Origin: Streptomyces sp. NBC_01591
Lineage (GTDB): Bacteria; Actinomycetota; Actinomycetes; Streptomycetales; Streptomycetaceae
DNA: 64,000 bases
NCBI RefSeq assembly: GCF_035918155.1
Contig: NZ_CP109328.1
Coordinates: 744,001 to 808,000 of the forward strand
Direction: 5' to 3'
Both the position numbers and the translations under genes were made by a program. Shown piece by piece: positions 34,687-45,376 of the stretch; position 1 is the stretch's first letter; each line of letters starts with the position of its first letter. The notes below the pieces were generated by a model. That model worked only from the letters and a program-made list of their open reading frames with translations, did not search any database and was not told the origin of the DNA.

Positions 34687-36129
34687 CTACTGGCCGGCGC
34701 TCCCGGGCGGCTTTCCCTCGTGACGGCGGGCCAGCCGGCTGAGTGCGGCGGCCGCCAGTGCGCAGAGTGCGCTGACGAGCCAGACGGTGCGGTAGCCGTT
34801 CTCGCCGGGCTGGCCGGTCGTGGGAGAGACGAAGGCGCTGAGGAGGGAGGCGAAGAGGCCGCCGGCGACCGCGCCGCCCAGGGTCTTGACGTTGTTGTAG
34901 AGGGCGGCGGCGATACCGGTGCGGGAGACATCCGACGCCTCGACGATCACGGTGGGCATGGCGCCGAGCGACAGGCCCATCCCGAGCCCGAGGAGGAAGG
35001 ACTCCGCCGCCATCTGCCACACCGCGTCGTGGACCAGCGCGTACAGGACGAACGCGGCGGCCACCAGCCCGAACGCCGTCACCAGGGTGGCTCGGTAGCC
35101 GATCCGCCGGGCGACCGCCGCGGTGGCGAAGGAGCCGAGGACGGCGGCGACGTAACCCGGCAGTGAAACAAGTGAGATGGCCAGGGCGGACAGGGCGAAG
35201 CCGTATCCCGCCGTCGTTGGATCTGCGGCGAAGAACATCGTGTTGGGGGCCTGGCTGCCGAAGTAGAAGATGCCGAAGAGGAATGCCGCGAGGTAGAAGG
35301 GGCCGGCCTCGCGGCCGACGAGGGCCCGGAGGTCCACCAGCGGTTCGGCGGCGCGCAGCTCCACGAGAATCCAGATGATCAGGAGGAGGACACCGAGGAG
35401 GAGAGGGCCGAGGACCGCCGGGCTGCCCCATGCTCCGTTCTTCGCTGCGCCGACGCCGCTCAGCAGGGCGAGGACGGCCACGCTGAGCAGTGACACGCCG
35501 GGCCAGTCGACCCGGCCGCTCGCCCGATGGGCGGATTCGGGTACGGCGACGTACGAGACGGGCACGCAGACCAGTGCGAGCGCCGCCGGTATGAGCAGGG
35601 TCAGGCGCAGATCCCCCGAGGCGGAGTGGACCAGGGCCAAGGCCAGGCCGCCCACGAGGGAGCCGAGTGCCAGCGAGCCGACCAGCAGGGCGATGGCCCG
35701 CCGTGCCTCGGCGACGGGCAGCCGGTCGCGCACGAGGGCGATCTCCAACGGCAGCAGGGCGGCAAGCGGTCCTTGGAGGAGCCGCCCGGCCAGCAGCACC
35801 GGGTAGCTGTCCGCCAGCGCCACGATCAGGGTTCCCGCCGCGGTCACGACGAGGGCAATCCGGAGTATCCGCCGGTGCCCGTACAAGTCGCCGAGGCGCC
35901 CGAACAGGGGGACACACACGGCGGCCGCCAGCAGCTGGACGGAGATGATCCAGTTGGTGTCGGCGGTGCCGATGCCCAGGTGCGCGGCGAGGTCGGGAAG
36001 GAGCGGTGTGATGCCCGCCTGGAGGACCCCGCTGGTGAGCTCGAAGAACACGAGCAGGCCGACGACGGCGGTGACGGCACGCGCGGGGATCTGCGCGACC
36101 GGTCTGGCCGGGCTGTTGGTGTGGGTCAT
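34687..36129 (-). CDS. MFS transporter, DHA2 (14-TM) drug-exporter type
   Basis: This 480-residue protein has about 14 hydrophobic helices. The EmrB/QacA pattern is clear: LQAGITPLLPDLAAHLGIG, the motif A loop GRLGDLYGHRRIL, and motif C-like GSLALGSLVGGLALAL. Its ATG is 3 bp beyond the stop of the M20 gene, so the two are cotranscribed. It probably exports a metabolite related to the amidohydrolase and esterase reactions. Confidence 0.9.
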   Translation of the reverse strand: MTHTNSPARPVAQIPARAVTAVVGLLVFFELTSGVLQAGITPLLPDLAAHLGIGTADTNWIISVQLLAAAVCVPLFGRLGDLYGHRRILRIALVVTAAGTLIVALADSYPVLLAGRLLQGPLAALLPLEIALVRDRLPVAEARRAIALLVGSLALGSLVGGLALALVHSASGDLRLTLLIPAALALVCVPVSYVAVPESAHRASGRVDWPGVSLLSVAVLALLSGVGAAKNGAWGSPAVLGPLLLGVLLLIIWILVELRAAEPLVDLRALVGREAGPFYLAAFLFGIFYFGSQAPNTMFFAADPTTAGYGFALSALAISLVSLPGYVAAVLGSFATAAVARRIGYRATLVTAFGLVAAAFVLYALVHDAVWQMAAESFLLGLGMGLSLGAMPTVIVEASDVSRTGIAAALYNNVKTLGGAVAGGLFASLLSAFVSPTTGQPGENGYRTVWLVSALCALAAAALSRLARRHEGKPPGSAGQ

Positions 36130-36132
36130 GGG

Positions 36133-37446
<1,314 letters not shown>

Positions 37447-37504
37447 GGGCGTATCGTGGCGAGCCGCACCACCGACAGAGATCATCCGCAGGAAACAGTC
37501 ATAC
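37447..37504. promoter_or_regulatory. 58-bp divergent promoter (M20 operon / Lrp)
   Basis: The whole interval between divergent starts is only 58 bp, so both promoters overlap; the Lrp-type product at 37505 is the obvious regulator. No unambiguous operator dyad was seen. Confidence 0.5.
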
Positions 37505-38650
37505 ATGAGTCATATACAGCCGGAATCGACCATCCAGGCCGATGTTCTCGACGACCTCGACCACCTGCTCGTCACCGCACTCCAGACCTCGCCGAGAGCG
37601 CGCTGGGAGCAGATCGGCGCGGCCATCGGCGTCGATGCCACGACGGCGGCCCGCCGCTGGAAACGGCTGACCGAGGCCGGATACGCGTGGCTGAGCTGCC
37701 ACCCCGCCGGCATCGGCCCCACCCCGCCGGTGGTCGCCATCGTCGAGGTCGACTGCGCCGCCGGCACCCTGCACCAGGTGGCCGCCGCCATCGTGGACGA
37801 CCCGCACCTGATCACGATCGACCACGTCACCGGCTCCCGGGACCTGATCCTCACCGGTGTGTTCCCCGACCACTCGGCGCTCGCCCGCTACGTCGGCCTG
37901 CGCCTGGAGGCGCTGCCCGGGGTCGCCGCGACCCGCTCCCAGATCGCCTCCGCCGTACACGCCGTCGGCAGCCGCTGGCGACTCGACCGACTCGCACCCG
38001 ACGGCAGGCAGGCCCTCACCCCGGACCAGGCCAGCGGGGGCACCGTTCTCCGCCGCGGCCTCTCCTCCGCCGACGGACTCGACCACCACCTGCTCGCTCT
38101 CCTCGGCGAGGACTGCCGCACGTCGGCCGCCCTCCTCGCCGAGCGCACCGGAGCAAGCCCCAGCACCATCCGTCGGCGACTGGACCGCTTCCACCGCGCG
38201 GACGCCCTCATCTACCGCTGCGAGGTGGCCCGCTACCTGTCCGGCTGGCCCGTCGCCGTCACCCTCTGGGGCGTCGCACCGCCCGACGCTGCCCGGATCA
38301 CCGGACAGCTCATCGCCCAGCGTGAAACACGCCTGTGCGCCTCGCTCTCCGGCCCGCACAACCTCCTGCTGACCGTCTGGCTGCGTTCCATGGAGGACAT
38401 GTCCGCCTTCGAGGCCCGTCTGTACGCCCGCTTCCCCGAACTCACCATCACCGACCGGGCCGTCACCCTGTGGCCGCTCAAACTCGCCAGCCAGATCCTC
38501 GACCCGCAAGGCCGCCGCATCCGCGGCGTTCCCGTCTCCTTCTGGCACGACCCGGCAGCCGAACGCACCGAGGAAGACCTCATCCGGCGCCTCGCCGAGC
38601 CTCGCCGGCCCGGGCCAGATCGGATGCCCGGTACGCCCGACCACGCTTGA
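37505..38650 (+). CDS. double-module Lrp/AsnC-family regulator
   Basis: This 381-residue protein starts at ATG 37505. It carries two Lrp modules in tandem: HTH (WEQIGAAIGVDATTAARRWK) plus RAM-like domain in residues 1-150, then a second HTH (RTSAALLAERTGASPSTIRR) and second ligand domain to about 340. Such fused Lrp proteins are common in actinobacteria and sense amino acids or derivatives. Divergent placement next to the M20 amidohydrolase-MFS-esterase genes suggests it controls them, with an amino-acid conjugate as ligand. Confidence 0.88.
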   Translation: MSHIQPESTIQADVLDDLDHLLVTALQTSPRARWEQIGAAIGVDATTAARRWKRLTEAGYAWLSCHPAGIGPTPPVVAIVEVDCAAGTLHQVAAAIVDDPHLITIDHVTGSRDLILTGVFPDHSALARYVGLRLEALPGVAATRSQIASAVHAVGSRWRLDRLAPDGRQALTPDQASGGTVLRRGLSSADGLDHHLLALLGEDCRTSAALLAERTGASPSTIRRRLDRFHRADALIYRCEVARYLSGWPVAVTLWGVAPPDAARITGQLIAQRETRLCASLSGPHNLLLTVWLRSMEDMSAFEARLYARFPELTITDRAVTLWPLKLASQILDPQGRRIRGVPVSFWHDPAAERTEEDLIRRLAEPRRPGPDRMPGTPDHA

Positions 38651-38830
38651 TCCGCTGCGTGCCCCACAGCTCTGTCCGGGCTGGACCACCCGCACCACTC
38701 CAGATCGACTCCCGCATCACCACCGGCGACCCGATACAGACGACGCGGCCAGACCTCCACTCGCCAGCACCCGGGCGCGCGCGGAAGAACCCGTCAAGGC
38801 CAGCTGACATTAGCGGCCCAGTCTCGGTGG

Positions 38831-38851
38831 CCGCCGCCTGCGAGGCGGCGG
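38831..38851 (+). terminator. short GC hairpin
   Basis: CCGCCGCCT pairs with AGGCGGCGG around a 3-nt loop, 180 bp after the Lrp-type gene. The 320-bp gap around it (38651-38973) shows no gene. Confidence 0.4.
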
Positions 38852-38973
38852 TCACCGACCGCTCAGGCGGGCGGTGGCCCCGGCGCCCTGTTCGATCTGT
38901 ACGCGGGCGGCTTATGGTGGCGGCCGGCGGCGGCCCGGCCACCGCCGATCTGGCAGGTCGATCGATCTGGAGG

Positions 38974-39290
38974 TCATGGGATGGCGGCTCGCCACGCGGG
39001 ATGCAATGCGGGATAGAGGCTGACCAGGAAATAACCAGCCGCGATAACGAGCAAAGCCGTGGTGAGGCTGGTCATGGCGACCAGCAGGCCAGCGCCGAAA
39101 ATGCCCACCGGCACCGCGGCCACAACCGCGGCCATGATCGCGCCGGACACGCGTCCCCGGAGCTCCGAGGGAATACGGCTGAACTGGACAGCGGTCAACA
39201 GCGGGTTCACCGGTCCAGCAGCGATGCCGGCGAGAGCCATGGCGACGACAAGCGTGGGAGTTCCGGGCATCGCGGCGATGACGAAGGCCC
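38974..39290 (-). pseudogene. MFS transporter C-terminal relic
   Basis: The frame encodes the last three or four helices of an MFS protein (TLVVAMALAGIAAGPVNPLL, GIFGAGLLVAMTSLTTALLV, VIAAGYFLVSLYPALHP) with RIPSELRGRVSGAIMA, the typical loop of the DHA1/MFS_3 group. Sequence upstream of 39290 is unrelated, so the N-terminal two thirds are lost. Confidence 0.65.
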
Positions 39291-39463
39291 TCGCCGCGTA
39301 CGGCGACATGACCACCGTGCTGGCCCACCACGGCTCCGTGGCCACCGCGCTCGGCGTCCACGGCCTGACCGCGACGCTGATGGTGGTCAACGGCCTGCTG
39401 ATGATGCGCGAGACCCGCAAGGTCGCGGCCGCTCCGGCGACGCCCGCCCCGCAGCCCGCCTGA
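39268..39463 (+). pseudogene. 3' end of a membrane-protein gene
   Basis: MTKALAAYGDMTTVLAHHGS followed by TALGVHGLTATLMVVNGLLM and an Ala/Pro tail ends at 39463, just before a perfect terminator hairpin. It looks like the C-terminus of a membrane protein whose 5' part was replaced by the minus-strand MFS relic. Family not recognised. Confidence 0.45.
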
Positions 39464-39473
39464 TCCCATCGGT

Positions 39474-39508
39474 CCAAGGTGGCCCGGACCCCGGCCGGGC
39501 CACCTTGG
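39474..39508 (+). terminator. 14-bp perfect hairpin
   Basis: CCAAGGTGGCCCGG pairs with CCGGGCCACCTTGG around a 7-nt loop, 10 bp after the plus-strand stop at 39463. Confidence 0.85.
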
Positions 39509-40212
39509 CGCGTGCCGGTATTCGCGTGTCAGCGCCCGCCGGGAAAGGCCAGGCAGACGATCTCCTTCCAGTGAGCGACGACCTGACGGCTGAGGCGAGC
39601 AGGACCGCGGTGCCGGGGCGCCAATGGCCGCGATGAGCAGGACGCACCTGCCGTACGGGCTCCATGCCCGCCGGATCAGCCTCACCGCCCTCGGGGCCCC
39701 GCCCCGCGGCGCGAGGCAGCTCGATCCGGTGGCTGGAGGAGACGCTGCTCAGCGGCTACAGAACCGTCCTCGGCGACGGCTTCCGATGCGACCAGAGGCG
39801 CGACGTGAGGCGCGACCAGGAGTGCGACCAGAGACGCGACCTCGGGCCCTTACGGTTGATCAGCGTGACCGCCCGCCGCAACCTTGGCACCGGCCCCGAG
39901 GCTCCCTCGCAGGGCATCCGCGCCGCACAGGCCGACCTTCTCGACGCGCTGCCCGGCATCCGTCTGCCAGACCTCGGCGAGTTGCGAGCCCGCGGAGTCC
40001 TCGGGGCCCACCCGCAGCGCCGCCGAGACCGCGACGGACCCTCGGGGCTGGCCGCGCGGGGCGCTGCGCCGGACTTGATTTCGTGAGAGTCAGTGGGGCG
40101 GGCAGGACCAGGAGCCACTGTCTCGGGAGATTGGGAGCCAGCCGGTATGACGGTGTGCAACATGCCGCTTTCGGTGTAATAGGCGGGTTGGGTTGTTTGG
40201 CTGCGCCACTCT
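39509..40212. other. 704-bp stretch without a supported gene
   Basis: Open frames (for example 39664-40086) are Arg-rich with internal short repeats of GCGACCAG type near 39789-39840 and no recognisable domain. I would not annotate a protein here. Confidence 0.4.
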
Positions 40213-40563
40213 GTGGTGGTTGATCACGGTCGTGTCAGGAGGCTGTGGGTGCACAGATCTCGTGAGTGGCTGTATGAGCGGATCCGCCGGGACAAGCGGC
40301 AGAACCCTGAGATGTCGGAGCGGGCACACAAGAAGGGCGCCAAGCTGCTGTTCCAGATTTTCACAGAGCGGGAGGAACACAAGGCCACCGCCGTGGCCTT
40401 GAACGCCCCGTTCAGCAAGTGGGACAAGGCCTTCACCGATCCCCGGCTGTGCGCGGCGATCGCTGACCGGCTCACTTTCAAGACAACGCTGATTCAGACG
40501 GGCACCGATTCCTACCGGCTGAAGGCCACCGAGACCGAACACCACGCCGCCAGGTGCCCGTGA
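40213..40563 (+). pseudogene. istB: IstB-like ATP-binding protein, C-terminal relic
   Basis: The frame gives KGAKLLFQIFTEREEHKATA, ALNAPFSKWDKAFTDPRLCA and RLTFKTTLIQTGTDSYRLK, the C-terminal third of an IS21 IstB ATPase. The Walker A region is absent. The TGA overlaps the ATG of the phosphatase gene (TGATG). Confidence 0.7.
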
Positions 40564-41891
40564 TGGCGGGCCGAGAGGAAGAGCCTGAGCAGCCCGGCAT
40601 TCCTGATCTGCAACTGCGGCTGGATGCCCAATTGGACCAGATCGCCGGGCAGCTGCGGGATTTGGCGACCGTCAAGGACCGGCTGCAGGGCCTGCTGGAG
40701 GCGGTGCTGGCCATCAGCCGGGAGACGGAACTGCCCACGGCGCTGCACCGCATCGTCACCACCGCCATGAGCCTGGCCAACGCCCGCTACGGTGCGCTGG
40801 GAGTGCTGGACGACTCCGGCGAGTACCTGCAGCAGTTCATCACCGCTGGCCTGTCCGAATCCGAGCGCGCCGACCTGGCCGGGACCGAGTTTCCCCACGG
40901 GCGCGGCGTTCTCGGACACCTGATCCACCACCCCGAACCCCTGCGCGTCGACGACATCCCCTCCCACCCCGCCTCCGCCGGGTTCCCGCCCGGGCATCCC
41001 CACATGCGCACCCTGCTCGGCGTCGCCATCAGCGTCCGCGGCACGATCTACGGCGACCTCTACCTGTCCGAACGCCGCGACGGACAGCCCTTCGACCGAG
41101 ACGACGAAGACATCGTCGTCACCCTGGCCGGCGCAGCCGGTATCGCCATCGAAAACGTCCGCCTGTTCGAGCAGATCCGCGACGGCGCTGAACACTTCCA
41201 GCGCCTGCTGCTGCCCACCCTGCCCGACCTGCATCCCTTCACCGCAGCCGCCACCTACCGGCCCGCCCCCACCCCCGGCCACCTCGGCGGAGACTGGTAC
41301 GACGCCATCTGGCTGCCCGACAATGCGTGCGCGGTCGTCATCGGCGACGTCGTCGGCCACGACCTGCGCGCGGCCGCCGCCATGGCCCAGACCCGCAGCA
41401 TGCTGCGCGCCCTCCTCTACGACCGCCTCACCCCGCCCAGCGCCGTCCTGCACCAGCTCGACCGCACCCTGCACGCCATCACCGACCTGCCCGTCACCAC
41501 CGCCTGCCTCGCCCGCATCGAACCCGAAGAAGAGGGCTGGATGCTGCACTGGAGCACCGCCGGCCACTTCCCCCCACTCCTGCTCACCCCCGACCGGCAG
41601 ACGGAATATCTCCACGCTGAACCCGGCCTGCCCCTCGCGGTGAACACCGAACAGCACCGCCCCGACCACACCCACCCCCTGCCCCCGGGCGCCACCGTGG
41701 TCTTCTACACCGACGGCCTCATTGAAGACCCCGCCCGCAGCGTTGACGAGGGCATGACCCAACTCGCCGAACTCGCCGCAGCCCACGCCGACCTGCCCCT
41801 GCAGGACTTCGTGGACACGCTGGCCGACAACCATCCCAGCGACGGCCACGACGACACGGCCATCCTCGCCCTACGCACCCCGCACAACTGA
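40563..41891 (+). CDS. GAF-SpoIIE (PP2C-type) serine phosphatase
   Basis: This encodes 442 residues from ATG 40563. A short coiled coil (about 15-50) is followed by a GAF domain (about 50-195: GRGVLGHLIHHPEPLRVDDI, GTIYGDLYLSE) and a PPM-type phosphatase (about 205-440). The metal-binding Asp motifs GGDWYDA, GDVVGHD, YTDGLIED and GHDDTAIL are all intact. Such proteins act in anti-sigma/anti-anti-sigma partner switching in Streptomyces. No kinase or antagonist gene is adjacent, and the start is fused by TGATG to an IstB relic, so its original upstream partner may be lost. Confidence 0.9.
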   Translation: MAGREEEPEQPGIPDLQLRLDAQLDQIAGQLRDLATVKDRLQGLLEAVLAISRETELPTALHRIVTTAMSLANARYGALGVLDDSGEYLQQFITAGLSESERADLAGTEFPHGRGVLGHLIHHPEPLRVDDIPSHPASAGFPPGHPHMRTLLGVAISVRGTIYGDLYLSERRDGQPFDRDDEDIVVTLAGAAGIAIENVRLFEQIRDGAEHFQRLLLPTLPDLHPFTAAATYRPAPTPGHLGGDWYDAIWLPDNACAVVIGDVVGHDLRAAAAMAQTRSMLRALLYDRLTPPSAVLHQLDRTLHAITDLPVTTACLARIEPEEEGWMLHWSTAGHFPPLLLTPDRQTEYLHAEPGLPLAVNTEQHRPDHTHPLPPGATVVFYTDGLIEDPARSVDEGMTQLAELAAAHADLPLQDFVDTLADNHPSDGHDDTAILALRTPHN

Positions 41892-42206
41892 CCCTCAATG
41901 CCCGGGCGCAAAAGCGGGCCCACCGAACCACGCCTGCCAGAGCGGCCCAAAGGACCCGGCATCAATTTAACGAGCAGTTGGCCCTTCGTGTCGGCCAACA
42001 CCCGCCGCCGGGCAATGAGTCCACCGGCTCCACGAACGGCGCACAGCGGCTCGTGATCAACTAGTCTGAGTGGCTCTCATTCACCGGTTCTGGCACACAT
42101 TCTGTGAGCGATCTCGAGGCGGGCTTCACCGAGTTCGTACGGCCTCCAATCGGCGCTGGTCGCGTGCCCCGCTCCTCCGACCGATGCCGGCCAGCACGGT
42201 CTTTCG
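41892..42206. other. intergenic region containing the intron 3' exon
   Basis: No gene is supported. On the minus strand the sequence directly after the group II intron can be read as protein-like (DWRPYELGEARLEIAHRMCA) to a stop near 42080, so the intron may have landed in an old reading frame. Confidence 0.35.
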
Positions 42207-44104
42207 CTGAGTAGGCCCGGAGCGCGGTGCCGGGATTGCTCCCGGTCCGTTTCTCCGGACCTCTCGCCGAACCCGCCGTGCGCCTCTCAGCGCAACGGGC
42301 TCTCCACGGTCTCTGCCGTCAGATGGGGTTCGCAGGGTGCCATGGGTTGGGGATCCTGCTGGCCCGGTATCGGTAACGGCTGACCGTGACCGATGCGATC
42401 TGGAACAGTTCGGCCCCGTCCGCCGCGATCGGTAGCCACCGCCCGGTGGGGGTGGTGAACCGGCGGCGGACTTCGCCCCAACTCCAGTGGTGACGTTCCC
42501 GCAGCATGCGGATCAGACGCCACCACACGAAGGCGTCAAGCTTCGTGAAGACATGCTTGGCGACAGCGTGCTTGAAGTAGTTGGCCCAACCGCGCATGAT
42601 CTGAGTGAGTCTGATCAGCACGGTGGCGAGATCCTGCTGCGATGTCCTGCCTGTCACAGCACGGACCTTCGCCTTCAAGGACCGGATGGGCCGGTCCGCG
42701 ATGAAGGTGTAGACGTGCCATCTGTCCGTGCCTCCTTTGCGTTTCCACTGGATGCGGAAGCCCAGGAAGTCGAACCCATCACTCATGTGCGCGATCCGGG
42801 TCTTCGCCTGCGACAGGCGCAATCCCAGAGGTTCGAGCACGTCAGCGACTTCTTCGCGCAGTGCCGCAGTGTCGGCCTCGGTGCCGTGCACCAGGACGAC
42901 GAAGTCGTCCGCGTAGCGGACGACCCGCCACGTCGGCCGACCCTTGCGGCGCCGGTGGGCGCGTTTACCTTCGGTGGCCATCGTCCCGCCCGGCTCCCAC
43001 GTCTCGTGCAGGTGCTCATCGAGCGCCGACAGAGCAATGTTCGCCAGCAGCGGGGAGAGGATGCCGCCTTGCGGGGTGCCGGTCAACGTCTCCTTGTTCT
43101 CACCGAGTTCAGTAAGAATCCCGGCCTTGAGGAAGGCTTTGACCAGCGACAGGACACGCTTGTCCTTCACCCGATGACGCACTCGGTCCATCAGGGCCGT
43201 GTGGTTGATCGAGTCGAAGCACGCCTCGATGTCCGCATCCAGCACCCAGCGATATCCCCGGGTGCCGAAATAGTGGATCTCGGCGATGGCGTCCTGGGCC
43301 CGCCGTCGGGGCCGGAACCCGTAGGAGACCGGCTTGAAGTCGGCCTCGAAGATCGGTTCCAGCACCAGTTTCAGCGCTGCCTGAGCGACCCGGTCCGCGA
43401 TCGTCGGAATCCCGAGTTTACGGACCTTTCCCGAGCCTCCCGGCTTGGGAATGCTGCGTTCCCGCACCGGCAGAGGACAGAACGCACCGCCCTTGACGGC
43501 GACCCGCAGGTCGTTCAGGAATCCGGGGACACCGATGGATTCCTCGACGTCGGTGGCGGTCAGGCCGTCGACGCCGGGAGTCCGGGCTCCCCGGTTGCCC
43601 GCGACCCGGTCGAACGCCACCAACAGCGTCGCCGGATCGTGCACGAAGTTGAACAGGTCATCGAACCGGCGGCCGGGATCGGCCACCGCCCAACGGTGAA
43701 GCTTGGCCTGCATCTCCAGTACCCGGGCCCGAGGGCCCGGGGCTCCGCCATTCGGCGGGGCATCTTCCGGCATTGCAGCGTCCTTCCCTTCTCGATACCG
43801 CTGCCGCCCTTCCCCATGCGGCCGGCTTTCCCGGCCTCGGAGTACTACGGCGGCTCCGCCCCGTCCCGGACCGATCGGCGGTCGATGCGCCCAGCCCCGG
43901 CAGCCTGCTGGAGACAGGTAGCGGGGCGAGGTTCGGGACGGTTCCCGTGTTCACTGTGGTTCGCTCGACGGAGTAGGAGCCCGACTGTGTCCCTGCGGCA
44001 TCGCCACGAGTACGCCGCAGGCTTTCCTCGTGGCCTCCCGGCCAGCTTTCGTAAACCGACCCAGGAGTTGTCAGACCACCCGAAAGGATGACCCGAGTAC
44101 GCAC
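42207..44104 (-). mobile_element. group II intron, about 1.9 kb, apparently full length
   Basis: On the minus strand the 5' end matches the GUGYG consensus (GTGCGTACTCGGG from 44104). An intron-encoded protein fills the middle. A 34-nt domain V hairpin is present at 42269-42302 (GAGCC...GGTTC with the AGC triad), followed by a domain VI stem and a 3' end CCTACTC around 42207-42215. The 5' exon is Gly/Ser/Trp-coding-like; exact splice ends are inferred from consensus to within a few bases. Confidence 0.82.
42319..43773 (-). CDS. ltrA: group II intron reverse transcriptase/maturase
   Basis: This 484-residue protein contains RT blocks including LRVAVKGGAFCPLPVRERSI, the PQGG motif TGTPQGGILSPLLAN, and the catalytic YADD in VVRYADDFVVLVHG. 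A maturase (GIIM) domain follows near 380-470 (TQIMRGWANYFKHAVAKHVF). No HNH endonuclease domain is seen, so mobility would use replication forks or target-site nicking by other means. It lies in domain IV of the flanking intron. Complete. Confidence 0.95.
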   Translation of the reverse strand: MPEDAPPNGGAPGPRARVLEMQAKLHRWAVADPGRRFDDLFNFVHDPATLLVAFDRVAGNRGARTPGVDGLTATDVEESIGVPGFLNDLRVAVKGGAFCPLPVRERSIPKPGGSGKVRKLGIPTIADRVAQAALKLVLEPIFEADFKPVSYGFRPRRRAQDAIAEIHYFGTRGYRWVLDADIEACFDSINHTALMDRVRHRVKDKRVLSLVKAFLKAGILTELGENKETLTGTPQGGILSPLLANIALSALDEHLHETWEPGGTMATEGKRAHRRRKGRPTWRVVRYADDFVVLVHGTEADTAALREEVADVLEPLGLRLSQAKTRIAHMSDGFDFLGFRIQWKRKGGTDRWHVYTFIADRPIRSLKAKVRAVTGRTSQQDLATVLIRLTQIMRGWANYFKHAVAKHVFTKLDAFVWWRLIRMLRERHHWSWGEVRRRFTTPTGRWLPIAADGAELFQIASVTVSRYRYRASRIPNPWHPANPI

Positions 44105-44429
44105 CGCTTCCGGCCCAGATCCACCAGGTTGGAGCCGGAGGCTCGTTAAGAGACGTAAAACGCCGGTTCCTTGCGTACTCCTCTCCATCACACTTGCCGG
44201 ACCCGCCCCATCTGGCAGTACTGGTCACGTCCCGGCTTCGTCAGGGCCGCTCTCACCCTCCCCGGCATCACCCGGATCAGGCTGCCCTCAGCTTCAACCC
44301 AGCTGCTGCGACAGCGGGTTGGTGCAGGCCTTCCACCTCCACTCGAACCAACAGCGCCTCACGGCGCAAACGGAATGTGTGCCAGAGCCCATTCACCCTG
44401 CGAAAACACATTCGGCGGAGTGGCAGACC

Positions 44430-44644
44430 ATGCGTGAGCTCAGCCGCCGCGCCTTCCCCGGGACCGAGGCCGTACCTCAGGATGCGCGGCCCCGATCGAT
44501 GCCGCCCGCGCCCAGCGCCGCCGCCAAGCCGCGGCGGCCGAGGCGGCCGCGCTGCGCCGGGCGTGTGCTGAGCGGGCTGGCCAGCTGACCGGCGATGCCG
44601 CGTCCGTGTTCCGGGAGTCAGCGTGGCTGGCCTGGTCTGGTTAG
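44430..44644 (+). pseudogene. unknown protein shared with 26672, one frameshift
   Basis: MRELSRRAFPGTEAVPQDA, then in the next frame IDAARAQRRRQAAAAEAAAL, RRACAERAGQLTGDAA and SVFRESAWLAWSG to a TAG at 44642-44644. Corresponds to the fragment at 26672-26815. The frameshift is near 44490. No known family. Confidence 0.45.
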
Positions 44645-45210
44645 GGAAGGGGGCAGGTGAGCGGGAGGACGCGTTCGGTCAGTTGCCCGGTGAGGTGGGT
44701 GTCGGTGAGGTCGGCGTTGGTGAGCCAGTCTGCTGCGGTCAGCTGGTCGGCCAGGTGCTGCAGCTCGCCGGAACCTACCGGGACCCAGGCGGCAAGAGCA
44801 TTCAGGGCGATGCCCTGGCCGCCGGGACCGAGGCGTGCCGAGGCGTCGGTCTGGGTGGCCAGCGTCAGGGCGAGCAGCCGGGTGGCGGCGGTGGCCTTGG
44901 CTTTGCGGAGCTTCTTGTCGGAGACGACTTTCTGGGCCCATCCGCTGAGCTTGGGCCGCAGCTTCTTGCCGAACGTGAACCGGCCCGGCTTGTCGTCGTC
45001 AGGAACCAGGGAGGGGACGGTGATGGGGGTGGGGCTCTCGGGCCGGGAAGCGAGCAGGTCACCGGGGGTACCGGGAAGACGTAGCCAGCCGCAGTCTGCC
45101 AGCTGCGTGACCAGGTCTTCCGGCTCGCTCATCTTCAGGGATCGGGTCTGGTCGTTGAGGTTGTAGCCGCGCAGGTCGTGGATGGAGCCGCCGCTGCGGG
45201 TCACGCACAC
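44641..45210 (-). CDS. hypothetical protein, probable lost 5' end
   Basis: This 189-residue frame from GTG 45210 contains DLRGYNLNDQTRSLKMSEPE, FGKKLRPKLSGWAQKVVSDK and a C-terminal helix-rich region ending LTERVLPLTCPLP, like a plasmid or integrative-element protein of unknown role. Protein-like sequence continues in frame upstream (VPTLSGLLTARLGIPNNSDR, TARVYEKRDYSGRW) without ATG, GTG or TTG until the IS630 element at 45347. The true start may have been lost or altered, possibly when that element inserted. Confidence 0.55.
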   Translation of the reverse strand: MCVTRSGGSIHDLRGYNLNDQTRSLKMSEPEDLVTQLADCGWLRLPGTPGDLLASRPESPTPITVPSLVPDDDKPGRFTFGKKLRPKLSGWAQKVVSDKKLRKAKATAATRLLALTLATQTDASARLGPGGQGIALNALAAWVPVGSGELQHLADQLTAADWLTNADLTDTHLTGQLTERVLPLTCPLP

Positions 45211-45343
45211 CCAGCGGCCGGAGTAGTCCCGCTTCTCGTAGACGCGGGCGGTTCGGTCGGAATTGTTGGGGATGCCGAGCCGAGCGGTAAGCAGCCCCGA
45301 TAATGTCGGGACGGGCTGGCACTGCCGGACAGCCGGGGTCCGG

Positions 45344-45376
45344 CTAGTGCTCTGACCGGGAACGTTTGCCGGGTTG
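45344..45376 (+). repeat. left terminal inverted repeat of IS630 element
   Basis: Starting CTAGTGCTCTGACCGGGAA and ending GCCGGGTTG, it pairs with 47125-47157 over 33 bp with about seven mismatches. The outermost CTAG contains the duplicated TA. Confidence 0.85.

Noticed and set aside
42487..44091. 534-residue plus-strand frame across the intron
   Set aside because: Antisense to the reverse transcriptase, which has intact catalytic motifs.
42100..44385. AATGTGTGCCAGA word seen in both exon-side sequence (minus, about 42105) and plus strand near 44372
   Set aside because: Only 13 bases match and the flanks differ; insufficient to claim a repeat or target duplication.
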